From Epiperipatus broadwayi (Eukaryota > Onychophora > Udeonychophora > Euonychophora > Peripatidae), in NCBI GenBank assembly GCA_028023455.1, contig JAQFVV010000277.1:124001-188000 (forward strand): a stretch of DNA of 64,000 bases, written 5' to 3'. The position numbers and the translations under genes are program-made. A model generated the notes under the pieces. The model was not told the origin of the DNA. It saw only the letters and a program-made list of their open reading frames with translations, and did not search any database. Position 1 is the stretch's first letter, and each line of letters opens with the position of its first letter. Below, piece by piece: positions 1 to 11,129 of this stretch.

Positions 1-1364
1 AAACCAAGCTTCATAGAGAGTATTAAGCAATAATTATAAAATGTTATTAAAATTAAATATTATATTAATAATGTTTTTAAAAAATGGAATTATCATTTTG
101 GTCTTTGCAATATTTACTACTAGTGGATTTATTTTTTATAACACAATGCATTTAATAGTATGATTAATAATACCATTTGCACTTTGAAATAAGTAGCCGG
201 ATGTTTCAAGTTGCATATAGAAGAAATTTAGTTGAGGTTTTTAGTTAAAACCAGTGATTCCATGTACTTTTGCTGCAATTTTACTTTCCAATAGTTGATT
301 ATAACCATTTAGAACATTATATTTAGTTACATATAGGATTTTATTAATTCGCATTACAATTATCAAAATTAAATACATAGTTATATTATTAAGTGCTGTT
401 AAATCCATTGATTGAATAGCATTCTCCCTTTTAGTAAAACAATTAACTTGATATACACCACAATAGTTTGCGATTAGTTTCTCCAGTGGAGTTTGAAATT
501 ATTATCCTATACCATTAGTTATTATTAATAAAAGATATTTTACAAAAGACCTTATAAAGGAATATTGGTGGAAGCAATAAGATATAAATTACACAATTTA
601 TACGTTATGGCATTTTGGATATATTTAAATTTTGGCATAGCTGTCATGAACAAAGTAATGCTTGTAGTTCCTTTTGATTGTCAGTTGTTAAAGGAAGGTG
701 TTAAATAAATAAATACCTTTATAATTTAATCAATGACTTAATATTTTTCTTACTAATCGCTCCCGTATACTTTAGATTATAATGATCTTCACTATGCAAT
801 CTACTAAAAAATACAGAAACTTTTTGTTAGAAATAAGAAAATGTTCTTGAATTTATAAAATTAATTTCAATTAGTTAATAAATTTTATAATATTTATTTT
901 TATTATTATTTTATATCTTCAAAAAATATTAAAGTCTGTGAAGGTCTTTTTTTGAATTTTATGTAAGGGACTAAAAATTCTAGCTATGCCATTGATTTAG
1001 ATGTAAAAAAAAAAATCAGTGATTTATTTCTAGATTGTTAATTTTTATTCCTCATTTATTATTTTAAAAATCATAAATTGTAACATCTGGCTTAAAAAAA
1101 ACAGAAGTTACAATTTTAAAGCTTATTTGACTTTTCTTTTAAAATACTAATATCCTTCTTAAACTTAAGCTAATGATAAAATTATATCAAAGATAATATG
1201 ACAATAAGAATTAGCAAAAGTTTATATAAATATTAAAAATTGGTTTAATCTGTTATGAGAAAAGAATAATGAAAAAATAGGAAAATAAGTATTTAACAAA
1301 ATTTTAACCTAAATATATAATATAAATAAGACATTTAAAATACAGTATGAAAGGATACACAAAC
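1..1364. other. 3' flank of TMTC4-like gene, no gene seen
   Basis: Very AT-rich sequence with homopolymer runs. No exon-like open frame, tRNA or recognisable transposon was found on either strand. Confidence 0.5.
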
Positions 1365-1370
1365 TTTATT
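1365..1370 (-). terminator. candidate polyadenylation signal of TMTC4-like gene
   Basis: The minus strand reads AATAAA 171 nt beyond the TAG stop. It is the first canonical hexamer after the stop. The downstream minus strand is A/T-rich, as expected near a cleavage site, but no other proof is visible. Confidence 0.45.
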
Positions 1371-1540
1371 TAGGATGTATACATGGTAAAAACTTTTTTT
1401 AAATTGTGTGTGTGCTTTTTTAAATGAGATTCTTATGCACTTACAATTGTTACAGAACTTTAAAAAAAATAACTTACACCTTCAATTTTAAATAGTTTGA
1501 TATTTATAAACAATTTCATAATTGTCGGATAAGAATTTCA

Positions 1541-1677
1541 CTACTTGGCTTTGGCTAACTTGTTTTGAACAGTCTTTAAGTATTCCTTAATATTTGTCCG
1601 AGATGGACTTAGCGCCAATGCTTCATTATATGCTTCAGCTGCCAAATGCCACTTTTCCCAACGATGATATAATACTC
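1541..1677 (-). CDS. TMTC4: TMTC4-like terminal exon (TPR7 and C-terminus)
   Basis: Terminal coding exon, 137 nt: two bases completing a Gly codon, 44 codons, then TAG at 1543-1541. It is preceded on the minus strand by a pyrimidine-poor but valid acceptor (ttatag). It encodes most of the last tetratricopeptide repeat, starting VLYHRWEKWHLAAEAY and running to LALSPS, then a short tail ending KLAKAK. The VLYHRW motif matches the last repeat of TMTC4. The exon is the most distant: 14.7 kb of intron separates it from exon 16412-16591. The reading frame joins exactly (phase 1 to phase 2), so the gene end is secure despite the intron length. Confidence 0.88.
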
Positions 1678-1872
1678 CTATAAGTATATAATATTAGACA
1701 ATAATATACAATAGACAAAACACTGGAATTAATTCTACAATTTTCAATAAATCATAACATAAATTACCCCATAGCTAGTTTGCCGCATAATTACCATTTC
1801 CAATAGTATTTACAATTAAAATTCAAAATCTCATTAAAATTATTCTCAAGATTAATATTTCATTGTATATGC

Positions 1873-1936
1873 AACTTTCCATAATTTGTATATATATAAT
1901 ATAGTTGTATAAATACACTACAAATTATGGAAAGTT
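1873..1936. repeat. short inverted repeat (hairpin)
   Basis: A 16-nt arm ACTTTCCATAATTTGT is repeated in inverse orientation at 1921-1936 around a TA-rich spacer. It is probably a small foldback relic. Confidence 0.5.
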
Positions 1937-2106
1937 GGACATTCATATTGAAAAGTTAATATATGAGTGATTTGACTAACATTTTGATTTTTTAATTGTA
2001 AATGTTACTGGAGATGACAATCATAACGTAAGCTAGCTATAAATGATATTTATAAATTGGTATATTGAAAATATTTATTATTTTATTTATATATTGTTAT
2101 GCATTA

Positions 2107-2180
2107 AAAGATGGATTGAATTTGGGGAGACCATTCTGCAAAGGGTCGTTAATGATTGAAAATGATGATGTTGAAAATGG
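2107..2180 (+). mobile_element. RTE-type LINE, short 3' end fragment
   Basis: About 70 bp match the extreme 3' end of the RTE copies at 15.9 and 47.6 kb (AAGATGGATTGAA, GGAGACC, then a TGATGATG-like tail). Only the tail survives, as in severe 5' truncation. Confidence 0.6.
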
Positions 2181-3080
2181 TTAGAATTCCATTTTTTATT
2201 ATTATATATAATTCAATATATTGCATTGAATATAATGTAAAAAATATATTCCATCTATAGTGTCACTAAGCCATCAGACTGCAATATTTATAATAAATTT
2301 TGTATTTTCATGGAAATTCTACACTATAAGCAAATTGCAAATTTTTGATTTAATAACTGCCAAAACATATTATAAATATCTTGTCATTTTTTTAAGGGTT
2401 TATACTCTGTTTTATATGTAATCCTATATTAGTCTATGGGATAATTAAATGTGTTACTTATTCAATACCTTCATCCATTCAATTATGTGATAAAATTTTT
2501 ATATTTCTAAGATCTCCAGATTTCTATTTGTTTATGAAGTTTTGATTATTTGATTTACTTGTAACTGATAAGAGTTTTCATTGAAGTGCAAATCCTTTAT
2601 TGTGAACTTCACAAGGCAGTTCACTAATGATATTCATTACTTATTATTACAAGCATAGTCAATAAATAATTACGTTATTTATGGTATATATAAATATAAG
2701 CAAATATTACAATTGAAAATACACATGCATATATATATATATTAAAGACTAATGCTTCAATACTGGGTGATTAATAGACTAATAAATTTAACCTGCAATA
2801 ACTACAATGTGATTTACACACGTACAGACTATAAGCAGTATCTCATGGGTTCTAAGAAGAGTATTTGTTTTATATAAATATTGTTTCAAATTTGATTTTT
2901 TTTTTTTTATTATAAGCATAATTTACGATAATAAAATATTCACATAAAAAAATATAGTCATAAAATTGTGAAAATGGAGAAATAAAATTTTGTTTAATTG
3001 GATTCAATTGATTGATTCCTTGCAATGGATTATAATGACATAAAATTTCTTTTTATTATTGTAGTCATTAGTTATAGAAA

Positions 3081-3361
3081 TCTATTATAACGCGCTGAAA
3101 ACTTTGAAATTATTCAAATGGGAATCAATTTCTGATAATGCGCTATTTCTTAAATATTATAAATTTTTGTGCACTCGCCCGCTGGTAAGAATTTAAAAAA
3201 CTTAAGTGAATCACTTAAGTTTAGAGCATATATTCTATATATACCAACTCTTACTGGTGGGCGAGTGCATGAAAATTTATAATATTTAAGAAATAGCGCA
3301 TTATTGGAGATTGACTTTCGTTTGAATAATTTCAAAGTTTTCAACACTTTATAATAATAGA
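3081..3361. mobile_element. hairpin MITE, family H1 (full copy)
   Basis: A 281-bp palindrome. The arm at 3081-3196 is repeated inversely at 3247-3361 with few mismatches, and the centre holds a second small palindrome around AACTTAAGTGAATCACTTAAG. Related copies sit at 4290-4436 (right half only) and 7161-7306. Subterminal words AATGCGCTATT and CTTTGAAATTATT mark the family. There is no coding capacity; it is a non-autonomous DNA element of unknown superfamily. Confidence 0.7.
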
Positions 3362-3959
3362 TTTATAAGTCACATTTGTCTAATCATAGGTGGCTAAAAA
3401 TGAGATACTGTCTCCCCCCTGCGATGGATTAAATAGATTTATACAATTGAATATTTAATTATAACATCAGACACACAATAGACTCGAGCCCTGATTTAAC
3501 CCTTAAACCGCTAATTATATTATTGGTTGTATGAGGTAAAAATCAAATCTTTTAATTGGCCAACTCACAAACTGAAGACAAAGCCTATTGTTAAAACATA
3601 TTTGCCTATAATATTAAATTCAACTCAGATACGTTTATAAAAAGTATATTACTAATTTTTCAGGTTGTGAAAGAGAACGAAAGTTCTTTCAAAAATAAAT
3701 TGCTATTTATTTATTATAAAATATATTCAATTTCGGCAAATATAAAGCGAATGTCTAAACAAAAAAGTGCCGACGCAAACGCTTTTTTTCAATTTTACGT
3801 TATCGAAAAGTAAAGATTTCTTTTTGCTAAATCTTAAATATTTTTACTAAAATCTTCAATATTTTTCGAAAATAATTTTGTTTTTTTGGTATATTTTTTA
3901 AAAAACTAGTTTAATTTCTCAAATTATATTTTTTTAATACTTAAATTGCATTCGAAATC

Positions 3960-4250
3960 TCAGCGTTTTTCTTTGATCAGACGGTTTCTTTGTTCTTTCC
4001 AGCCAATCAGAATGTCTTTTTCGGCCGAGAGTCGGCTGACAGCGAATCACTGACAAGGTTCTTTCTTTGTTTAGTTTAAAATGCGTTTTTTTTGATTTTT
4101 TACTTGTAAAATAATTCGGAAGAGGGCACCATCTTACAGAACTTTTAAAAACCTAATCAATACCTGTCAAATGAATATTTTAGCATAAGAACTAGCAGAG
4201 TTAGAGTGACGTCAGATGTCAATGAGATGCCTCGTAAGAGGCGGTTGAAG
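3960..4250. promoter_or_regulatory. promoter-like patch with CCAAT box and CRE
   Basis: Locally less AT-rich than its surroundings. It contains CCAAT at 4003-4007 (context AGCCAATCAGA), a perfect cAMP-response element TGACGTCA at 4207-4214, and a YY1-like word (AAGATGGTGCC on the minus strand, about 4127-4137). No first exon with a good open frame was found beside it, so it may equally be a transposon promoter. Low confidence. Confidence 0.25.
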
Positions 4251-4289
4251 AATTAAGCATGGTAAAGAATTGGTGTTTATAAAATGTAC

Positions 4290-4436
4290 ACTCTAAACTT
4301 AAGTGATTCATTTAAGTTTTTTAAATTTACCGGTGGGCAAATGTGTGAAAATTTTTAATATTTAAGAAATAGCGCATTATTGGAGATTGACTTCTGTTTG
4401 AATAATTTCATTAGTTGATAAGTTTTATAATATTTG
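4290..4436. mobile_element. hairpin MITE, family H1 (half copy)
   Basis: Matches the central palindrome and right arm of the 3081-3361 element, including AAGAAATAGCGCATTATTGG. The left arm is absent, so it can no longer form the full hairpin. Confidence 0.65.
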
Positions 4437-6308
4437 TCATTAAAAAGTAGAATAAAAAAAAAGAAGTCACTTGAAACAAAAATGAAAAAAAAATTTTTCA
4501 GCTATTTAGACTATAAGCAATATGAGATACCACTAAATCAGAAAAAGGGAGCCAAGATAAATTTAAACTAATTTGATTTAATCAAAATAAATACATACTT
4601 AGGAAGGTATTAAGGTGGACATTTACTCAATTTAAAAAATAATATAAAATTAAAGCATTTGAATATTGAGAGAATACTGTTTGTAGCTATTGCGGGTTAA
4701 ATAAAATTTCCAAATTAAATGGTAAGTATTAAAGATGCTGCTACACAAAGGAATTAAGATAAATAATGATCAGAATTATAGAACTTGTTTGGATAATTCC
4801 CATAATTATCAAACATTATATATATGTTTCTGGAATTTCATGTCATACTATTTACAAATGCTTTTCCTCTTTTTTGGCAACAATAAATGCCAATATGGCC
4901 AGATAGGTCAATCGTTATATCATTATATTTAAAACTTGTTGAATAAGTAATTCTGAAAAATATACAGGCTGATCAGTCACTTGTTAAACTTTCACAAAAT
5001 GTAACATTCTCATGATATCAGATGATAAAGAAAGACACCATCTAAATAACTACATAAGTTCCCAATACTTGCTCAGATGATTATTTAATGTAGATGGAAT
5101 CCAATAGCACAATCACTGTTTGGTGTCGGACTTGCTCTAAAATACAGATTTCAATAATGCTTGTTGCAGTATTTTAATACAATTTGTTTATTGTGTTGCA
5201 TCTGGGGGAATCACACTTAAATAAAAAGGTAAAATTGATTCTGCTACTGCCTGTAATAGCTTCTAAAGTGTGTAATAAATATGACCGAACTTTATTATCA
5301 TATTTTGGAATATTGTTATCAACTGTTTTTCTGTTTGTGCATTTCTACGCTTGAGAATCCTTGGTCAGCAAATTAGATTTTCTATACCCACTCATGCTAA
5401 AGACAGAAATACAATTTGCCATTTCCTCACATATATGAACACTTGCAAGGCATAGCTTTTATATAAACTTTGAATGCATTCCAAGAATAAATTTCTTGGC
5501 TATTTATCTACACATTTGCCTCAGTTTAATTTTTCTGATATTGTAATTTTTATAAGCCAGAAGTATATAATATTTTTGTGAATTACTGAAGTACATATTA
5601 GGTAACATTAAAACAATGGTGAGTTCCTGGCAACTATTAATGAAATTTTCTCTAGAATGATTAATCATGTGTTTGGGTTTTTCAGCAATTTCATGACATT
5701 GCCTAGTTGTCCATGTATTATTTGATTGACCTTCCAAATAGAATTTCTCAAATGAGTTAGATTATTTCATGATGACCAAAATAAAAATATTTATCCTGGT
5801 TTGATTGTGTTTCAAAAATTCTAACCTGATTATATATTTAATTATTGCTTTCAATATATTTTCAAAAGAGTTTGTCAACATTTATTCAAAAGCATCAGGC
5901 TAATTATAATGCAACCCTATCCAGAATCAGTCTAACAAATCTTTTAATTGCCGTTTCATTACGATAATCTGTCTTTCTTATTTATCCATATCTGCCAAAT
6001 TTTCACTCTGTTCTTTAACTTTCCAATAAGTATCTTAAGTAGTTTCCATTTTCAGCTTTAAGAGAGGTATCAGTATATGAAAGACTGATTGTTTCTTCCA
6101 TTAATTTTTTATCTTCATTCAATCTGGCTTTCATCATTACATATTTAGTATTAGGTGAAGTAGTTTTGATTAACTATGTTGTGCGATTACATTTGGACAC
6201 CCAGAATAACGATTCTGATACATACATTTTCCATGATATTAATTTAAAAGAGTGTATTTTAAGCACTTTCTATTAGCTCATTATTTTATGGAGATATGAC
6301 TTCATATA
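4437..6308. other. unassigned stretch, possible decayed coding relic
   Basis: There is no intact gene. The minus strand at about 5000-6200 has somewhat protein-like composition, with a 77-codon open frame at 5504-5737 and short frames around it, broken by stops. I do not recognise the product. Confidence 0.25.
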
Positions 6309-7360
6309 CATCTGGGTCTCGTTTTACGTGATAGATAGGTTCCTCAGAAAACGCGCAAAAGAAATCGCACAAAAAAGGGGGGCTACGGACTGTGATTTTT
6401 CAAAAATCGCATAAAAGCAAAGCACCAACGTAAAATTACTTTAATTTCGCACAAACAAAAAATAAGGAAATAAAATATAACTGATAAAAAATTTCAAATT
6501 TGAAAAAAATTGATACAAGACAAACTTTTTTTAACTATAATATTTAATTTTATTCAAAACAATATATTTTTATGCATAATTTACAGTAATTTACATTTTT
6601 TTATACACATTTTAATTGTTATTGCTATTTGCTGATAAACAGGTTCGTTTGCAAACTGGTAAAAAATCAGATTCTTCACAAGAGGAAATACAACTAGCAC
6701 CAACTTCACTCTCATGTTGTGTTAATGGTTTTCTGGTGACAACGTAATTAGTAATTAATCTAACAACTAAAAATTAAATTCTTATTTTTGTCTTTAATTT
6801 TTTAATTTTCAATTCCGTTTAAAAATCAAATTTCGTTTCACATCACATTAATTTCAGGTCGCCTTAAGTAATTTTTAAATTGTTAATTACAATTGAAAAT
6901 CAGATTTTAATTTTTAATTGTCAAATTTAATTGCGCCCACTGCTATTACTCACCTTTTAAAAATAAACTTGCAGACACTAAATGATTAATAATTGATTAC
7001 GTTCTTTTTTAAAGAGCAAAAACAGAATGTGATTTAAAATGCAAAATTAACATGCACAATGTTTGAACAAATTTATATTATAATCTTGTAAAATTTAATG
7101 TGGGTATACATAAAATGTGGAAATCATGATTTTGATTTCATTATTGCATAAAATCTTACTATTATAAAGCATTGAAAATATTGAAATTACTAAGATGAAA
7201 GTCGAATTCCAATAATGTGCTATTACTTTCAATATGACGTAAGTGCTAGAAATTTATTATTTAAAGTAATAGCGCATTATCGGAGTTCGATTTCCGAAAA
7301 AACATGAATCGCGTAACTTCAAAATCGCGTTAAATAAATCCACGTAAAACGAGACCCAGG
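6309..7360. mobile_element. non-autonomous pogo/Tigger-like DNA transposon
   Basis: A 1052-bp element with about 20-bp terminal inverted repeats (CTGGGTCTCGTTTTACGTG at the left, its complement at 7341-7359). It is flanked on both sides by TA (6307-6308 and 7361-7362), the target duplication of the Tc1/mariner/pogo superfamily. Subterminal repeats of the type AAATCGCAC/ATCGCGT occur inside both ends. There is no transposase frame. A family H1 MITE is nested inside at 7161-7306. The TIR resembles that next to the pogo helix-turn-helix fragment at 56.7-57.3 kb. Confidence 0.7.
7161..7306. mobile_element. hairpin MITE, family H1 (nested, diverged)
   Basis: An inverted repeat carrying the same words as the 3.1 kb copy (TATTATAAAGC, GAAATTA, AATGTGCTATTA versus TAATAGCGCATTA). 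It is located inside the pogo-like element, so it inserted later or is part of that element's derivation. Confidence 0.5.
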
Positions 7361-8044
7361 TATATTAGTTAAATGATGCACTCATTCATACTAATATTAT
7401 AAGATGTATATTAATTACATAATGAAGCAATGGATCCGGAAGTCCAATCCATGCTTCACAGTCTTATATAAACTTAACTAATATTGTAGACCTGAATTAA
7501 GTTTATAGTCCAGTATCAGCAGGGTTTTGCATTAAAACTAAAATTAATACGTTCATTTTGTTTACTTAACGGTGTTTAAGTTTGTTGTTGTGTTAAAATA
7601 TTTCTTTAAAATAAATTCCGTTAAGATTAAATTACTATGAAAATTTACTTTTAAAATTTATTAATCAAACATATATACACGTCAAGCATATATATATGAT
7701 TTAATGCAAAATTCTGTTGAACTAAAAGGTTATTTTATTAAAAAGAAATAAGATATTTTTCTTTTAATTTTGTCATTTTAATTTTGTTAAAATGGCGTAT
7801 GATTTTATTTTAAGATAAGCCTGCCAACATTTCTAAAGGAATGGTATGTTTAATTAGTTAGTCCAATTAAGGCAATTAAAGATGGTCTTTTTAATTAAAT
7901 AAAATTCAAATTTAAATGCACGATTTGATAAAAAGAAATTGAAAGTTTATTTTTTAGTAAAAACTTACTTCAAAACAAAGGAGTGGGGGGGGGGGGCTTA
8001 TCAAGATCTAAAGTCATATGCAAAACAATAGAAGGGTAGCTCTT

Positions 8045-8935
8045 AGAAAGGTATAAAAAGGAGAGGAGAACAAAAGACTTGGTCTTTCTCTGATTCTTTT
8101 GCTGATTCATGCAGATCCTGTGCTTTGCTTTGATAAGAAATCTTACTTCTAAAAGCAGTTAAATATTGTTCCTGAATTAGGCAGATTTTGCTGTTCAACT
8201 GATTCATATTTTGTTCCGAACTTATTCAGATTTTGTGTGTGAAGATCAGAGTCGGTGCTTTAAAGTGATCCTGGTTTTGCGGAAAAATTCCTATTCTAAG
8301 TTTCAACATGCAACGAGTTAAAAGCTATATTAATTTGATGGATGGGACTATGATTGGCGGCTAGGCACCACAGCTATGCCTGCCGTCGGGGTCCTAGGTC
8401 CATCAAAATGCCTAACGTGCCCAACCATCTATAAATGCGAACTGTCAGCCATGTGTGTGCCTTTAGTCTTAAAATGCTGCCTACTTCAAATTCATTTGTC
8501 TGGATAAATATCTCTCTACAGACGTATCAAGCCACAAACGTCGAGGGAACTGGACCAAGGAAACCAGACGGGTAACCGTATGTCTCCTCGTGAACTATTT
8601 ATTACTTTACCTTTTGATAAATACCTTTCTTAACTGTTTCATTTAATGATATATATAATGTAACTGTTTTCTACTATACTAATATTAGATGTATAATTAA
8701 TTTGTGTGTGATCATCTATTTATATTTAACCATTTTTTTCCATTCGCTATTCCTCATTTAAAATGCATATAAATGTTTTCTTGTTTCATCTATTTATATT
8801 TAAATTATTTTTTTCCATTTAAAACTTTCCAATGTGAAATAATCTCCGTCATTTTAAATAATAAAGTTTCCTTTTATCTGCCAACTTGGTCTCCTCGATA
8901 ACACCTACTTCGTTTACATTTATTCCAGTTAAATA
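8045..8935 (+). promoter_or_regulatory. LTR-like or promoter-like region with TATA box and poly(A) signal
   Basis: GGTATAAAAAGG at about 8050-8061 is followed about 800 bp later by AATAAAG at about 8860-8866. The intervening sequence is less AT-rich than its surroundings, an arrangement typical of an LTR (U3-R-U5). I could not find a matching TG...CA boundary pair or a second copy, so the alternative is a relic promoter of another transposon. It includes the RNA-like fold at 8542-8590. Confidence 0.3.
8542..8590 (+). other. predicted compact three-way-junction RNA fold
   Basis: An outer stem CGAGG (8542-8546) with CCTCG (8586-8590) encloses two hairpins in tandem: CTGG/CCAG (8550-8553 with 8564-8567) and ACGG/CCGT (8568-8571 with 8576-8579), the latter closed by a GTAA (GNRA-type) tetraloop. 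Stems are short, so chance is possible, but the density of G/C pairs stands out in this AT-rich DNA. Confidence 0.25.
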
Positions 8936-9591
8936 ATGGTTATGAAAATGTCTTTAAATGTTTTAAAATTACGTATCAGGCACAAAGCCATTAGAATGCT
9001 TTGTGAAATATTATCTTACTTTGCTTTATCGAGGGGACATGAGTTAACCTGGGAAGGTAATATTTGAACCGCAAAATGTTATGTAATTGCCCTCCGCCTT
9101 ATTGTAACGTCATATATATAATCAATCGGGGAATAGTGAAGATAATTAAAATCATTCAAATGTTTACAATTTACATTTTATTAAATTATATTATTGAATC
9201 TAAAAGCTTAAGTCTTATAATATTATTTCAATTTCTTATTAGCTTAATCTTTTATTTTACTTATCCAATGATCCAGGCACGCACAAACACATATTTCATA
9301 TATGTTTTTTATGCACATTTAACTTAGTTAGTCCCGTAAGGGTTCTCGTCCATGGCTCTCCCTGATGCTAAGCTTTGGGCCGGGTAAGAATAATTTATGC
9401 AGGTCTCAGATAATGTTGTTGGTTCGTAATTAGACTCGAGAATAGGCGAATAGGGCAGAGGTCATAGTATTCTTGATTTAATATCTTGTGTATGGGTGAT
9501 CTCAAGGTACTTTCGCCTAGTATTCGAACTGCGTTAAACCAACATACATCTGACCAGTACAATAATTGATTAAATTATTTTTGTATGACTA
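8936..9591. other. no gene recognised
   Basis: Contains a small inverted repeat (CTCCTCGATA near 8890 with TATCGAGGGGA near 9029) and a less AT-rich patch at 9330-9560. The open frame at 9064-9327 has no recognisable protein features. Confidence 0.4.
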
Positions 9592-9745
9592 TTTATAGAT
9601 AAATATGATCAACTGAGTCAAAGGCTTTGTTATAATCAATAAAGCATATGTTGATTTCTTTCTTATAATCCCTGGTCATTTCAGTTTTGCTATTTAGATA
9701 AACATTGAAGTCTTGTTCTTCAATTTTTCTGGATCCCATTCAATA
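9592..9745 (-). mobile_element. LINE reverse transcriptase fragment (motif A)
   Basis: The minus strand encodes INICFIDYNKAFDSVDHI, the reverse transcriptase motif A block (F-x-D-Y-x-K-A-F-D-S-V) of non-LTR retrotransposons. Surrounding frames are broken, and no adjacent domains could be extended with confidence. It differs from the RTE copies, so it may be another LINE clade. Confidence 0.6.
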
Positions 9746-11129
9746 TATAAGTTCAATCTGGACAGAATTGTTGTATATATTAAATAATTTGTGCAATATC
9801 AAGATTTCTTATTTGGATAAGAATATAAATTTATTTTTGGTAGGTCAGATTTTTTGTAAATTTTTCCATTTTTAGTAAAATTTCTTAAGCAATTCTGTCA
9901 ATTCCAATGATTGTTACTTGACATTTATTACTTCAATTATAATTTTTCTAATGCCTTTTTAGTAAAATTGTTCAACATTCAGACTTTTTCTGATCTTGTG
10001 AATTTCTTGAATGACTGCTTTTATTTTTGCAAGTTTCTGATTTTTCCTGAATGCGCTTAGCGAACTTCTGTCCATCTTCTCAAAAAATCTTTTATCATTT
10101 TGAATTAATGTTTACAGCTTTTAGGAGCAGTAATTTATTCCAAAACCATCTATTGTGAGCTTGAATAATCAATGAACATTAAATGTTATATTAACAACAT
10201 CGATATATTAAGATTAACTTCAAACTTTTGGCCTCAAGTTTACAATTGATGGCTCTGGAGTAGAATAAATAGTGAATTGCTGCTTTCAAAATCATTTGCT
10301 GAATTCAAAAACAGAAAGTTATATGATGCTTTCAAGTCTCATTTCAACTTCATATCACAACCATCCACCACTGTACAAACATCTCTCAATATGCTTGCAT
10401 TTCATGAAAAACTTGTGTCATCAGGTGAATTAGAAATATCAAATACCTCAGTCAACCATGTTCATCCTAACAGCTCAATATTTTTCCATTACATCACTTT
10501 TCCAGAAGATAGATGATTTCTATTTTTAATAATTTGTGGAAGAATGAATAATTATTGTAGGCTATCCTCTGAAGTTTTGTTAAATCTAGGATTGATGATC
10601 AGGCTTTCCCTCACAGTTCATTCCTGGTGACTTTTTTTATATTAAAATAGATGTCACTTATGCATATCATCTGATATTTCTGGATTCCATTTGATGGTGC
10701 TCATGGATTTGTCGGGTGATACACTAACTGAAAAATCTATTTGCAAAACATGCAATGTCATGATGTTTGAAATACATGAATAAGTTAATTATATATAAAG
10801 ATATGTGTAAATGAGGCATTTATTTTATATAGCGCTATGTTTATAAAGTGTAATAAACTAAAGATCAGCCTTTCAAGCTAATTCCTTATAATTATGTTAT
10901 TATTATATACTAAGAATGAATAATTAAACACAAGCAAAATGCTGATTTACATTATACATCGGGGCTGTTCAAAACATGACCTGTGGGCTGCATGCAGTCT
11001 GCAATGAGGGTTTGTTTGACTCACAAGTTTTGATTTTTTTCAAATGAAAAAACAATTTGAATTAAATGCTTAGATATTTTAATTCTATCAATAATCTTTA
11101 TGTTGATATTATTATGTGGTATTTTTACA
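9746..11129. other. no gene recognised; one 79-codon open frame
   Basis: The plus strand at 10277-10516 is open for 79 codons and has ordinary composition, but I do not recognise it. The sequence at about 10120-10180 resembles 36645-36705 (CAGCTTTTGGGAGCAG and TTGAATGATCAATGA-like words), marking an uncharacterised dispersed repeat. Confidence 0.35.

Noticed and set aside
7980-8000. Poly(G) run and similar G/C runs at 21.38, 26.01, 37.64 and 54.35 kb
   Set aside because: Simple homopolymers; no repeat-unit or quadruplex arrangement beyond a single run.
10277-10516. Possible transposase or host exon (79 codons)
   Set aside because: No motif could be recognised and no splice context was convincing; left unassigned.
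10970-11040. hAT-type terminus (GGGGCTGTTCAAAACATGAC, then CTGTGGGCTGCATGCAG)
   Set aside because: Resembles a decayed hAT terminal region, but there is no inverted partner or target duplication.
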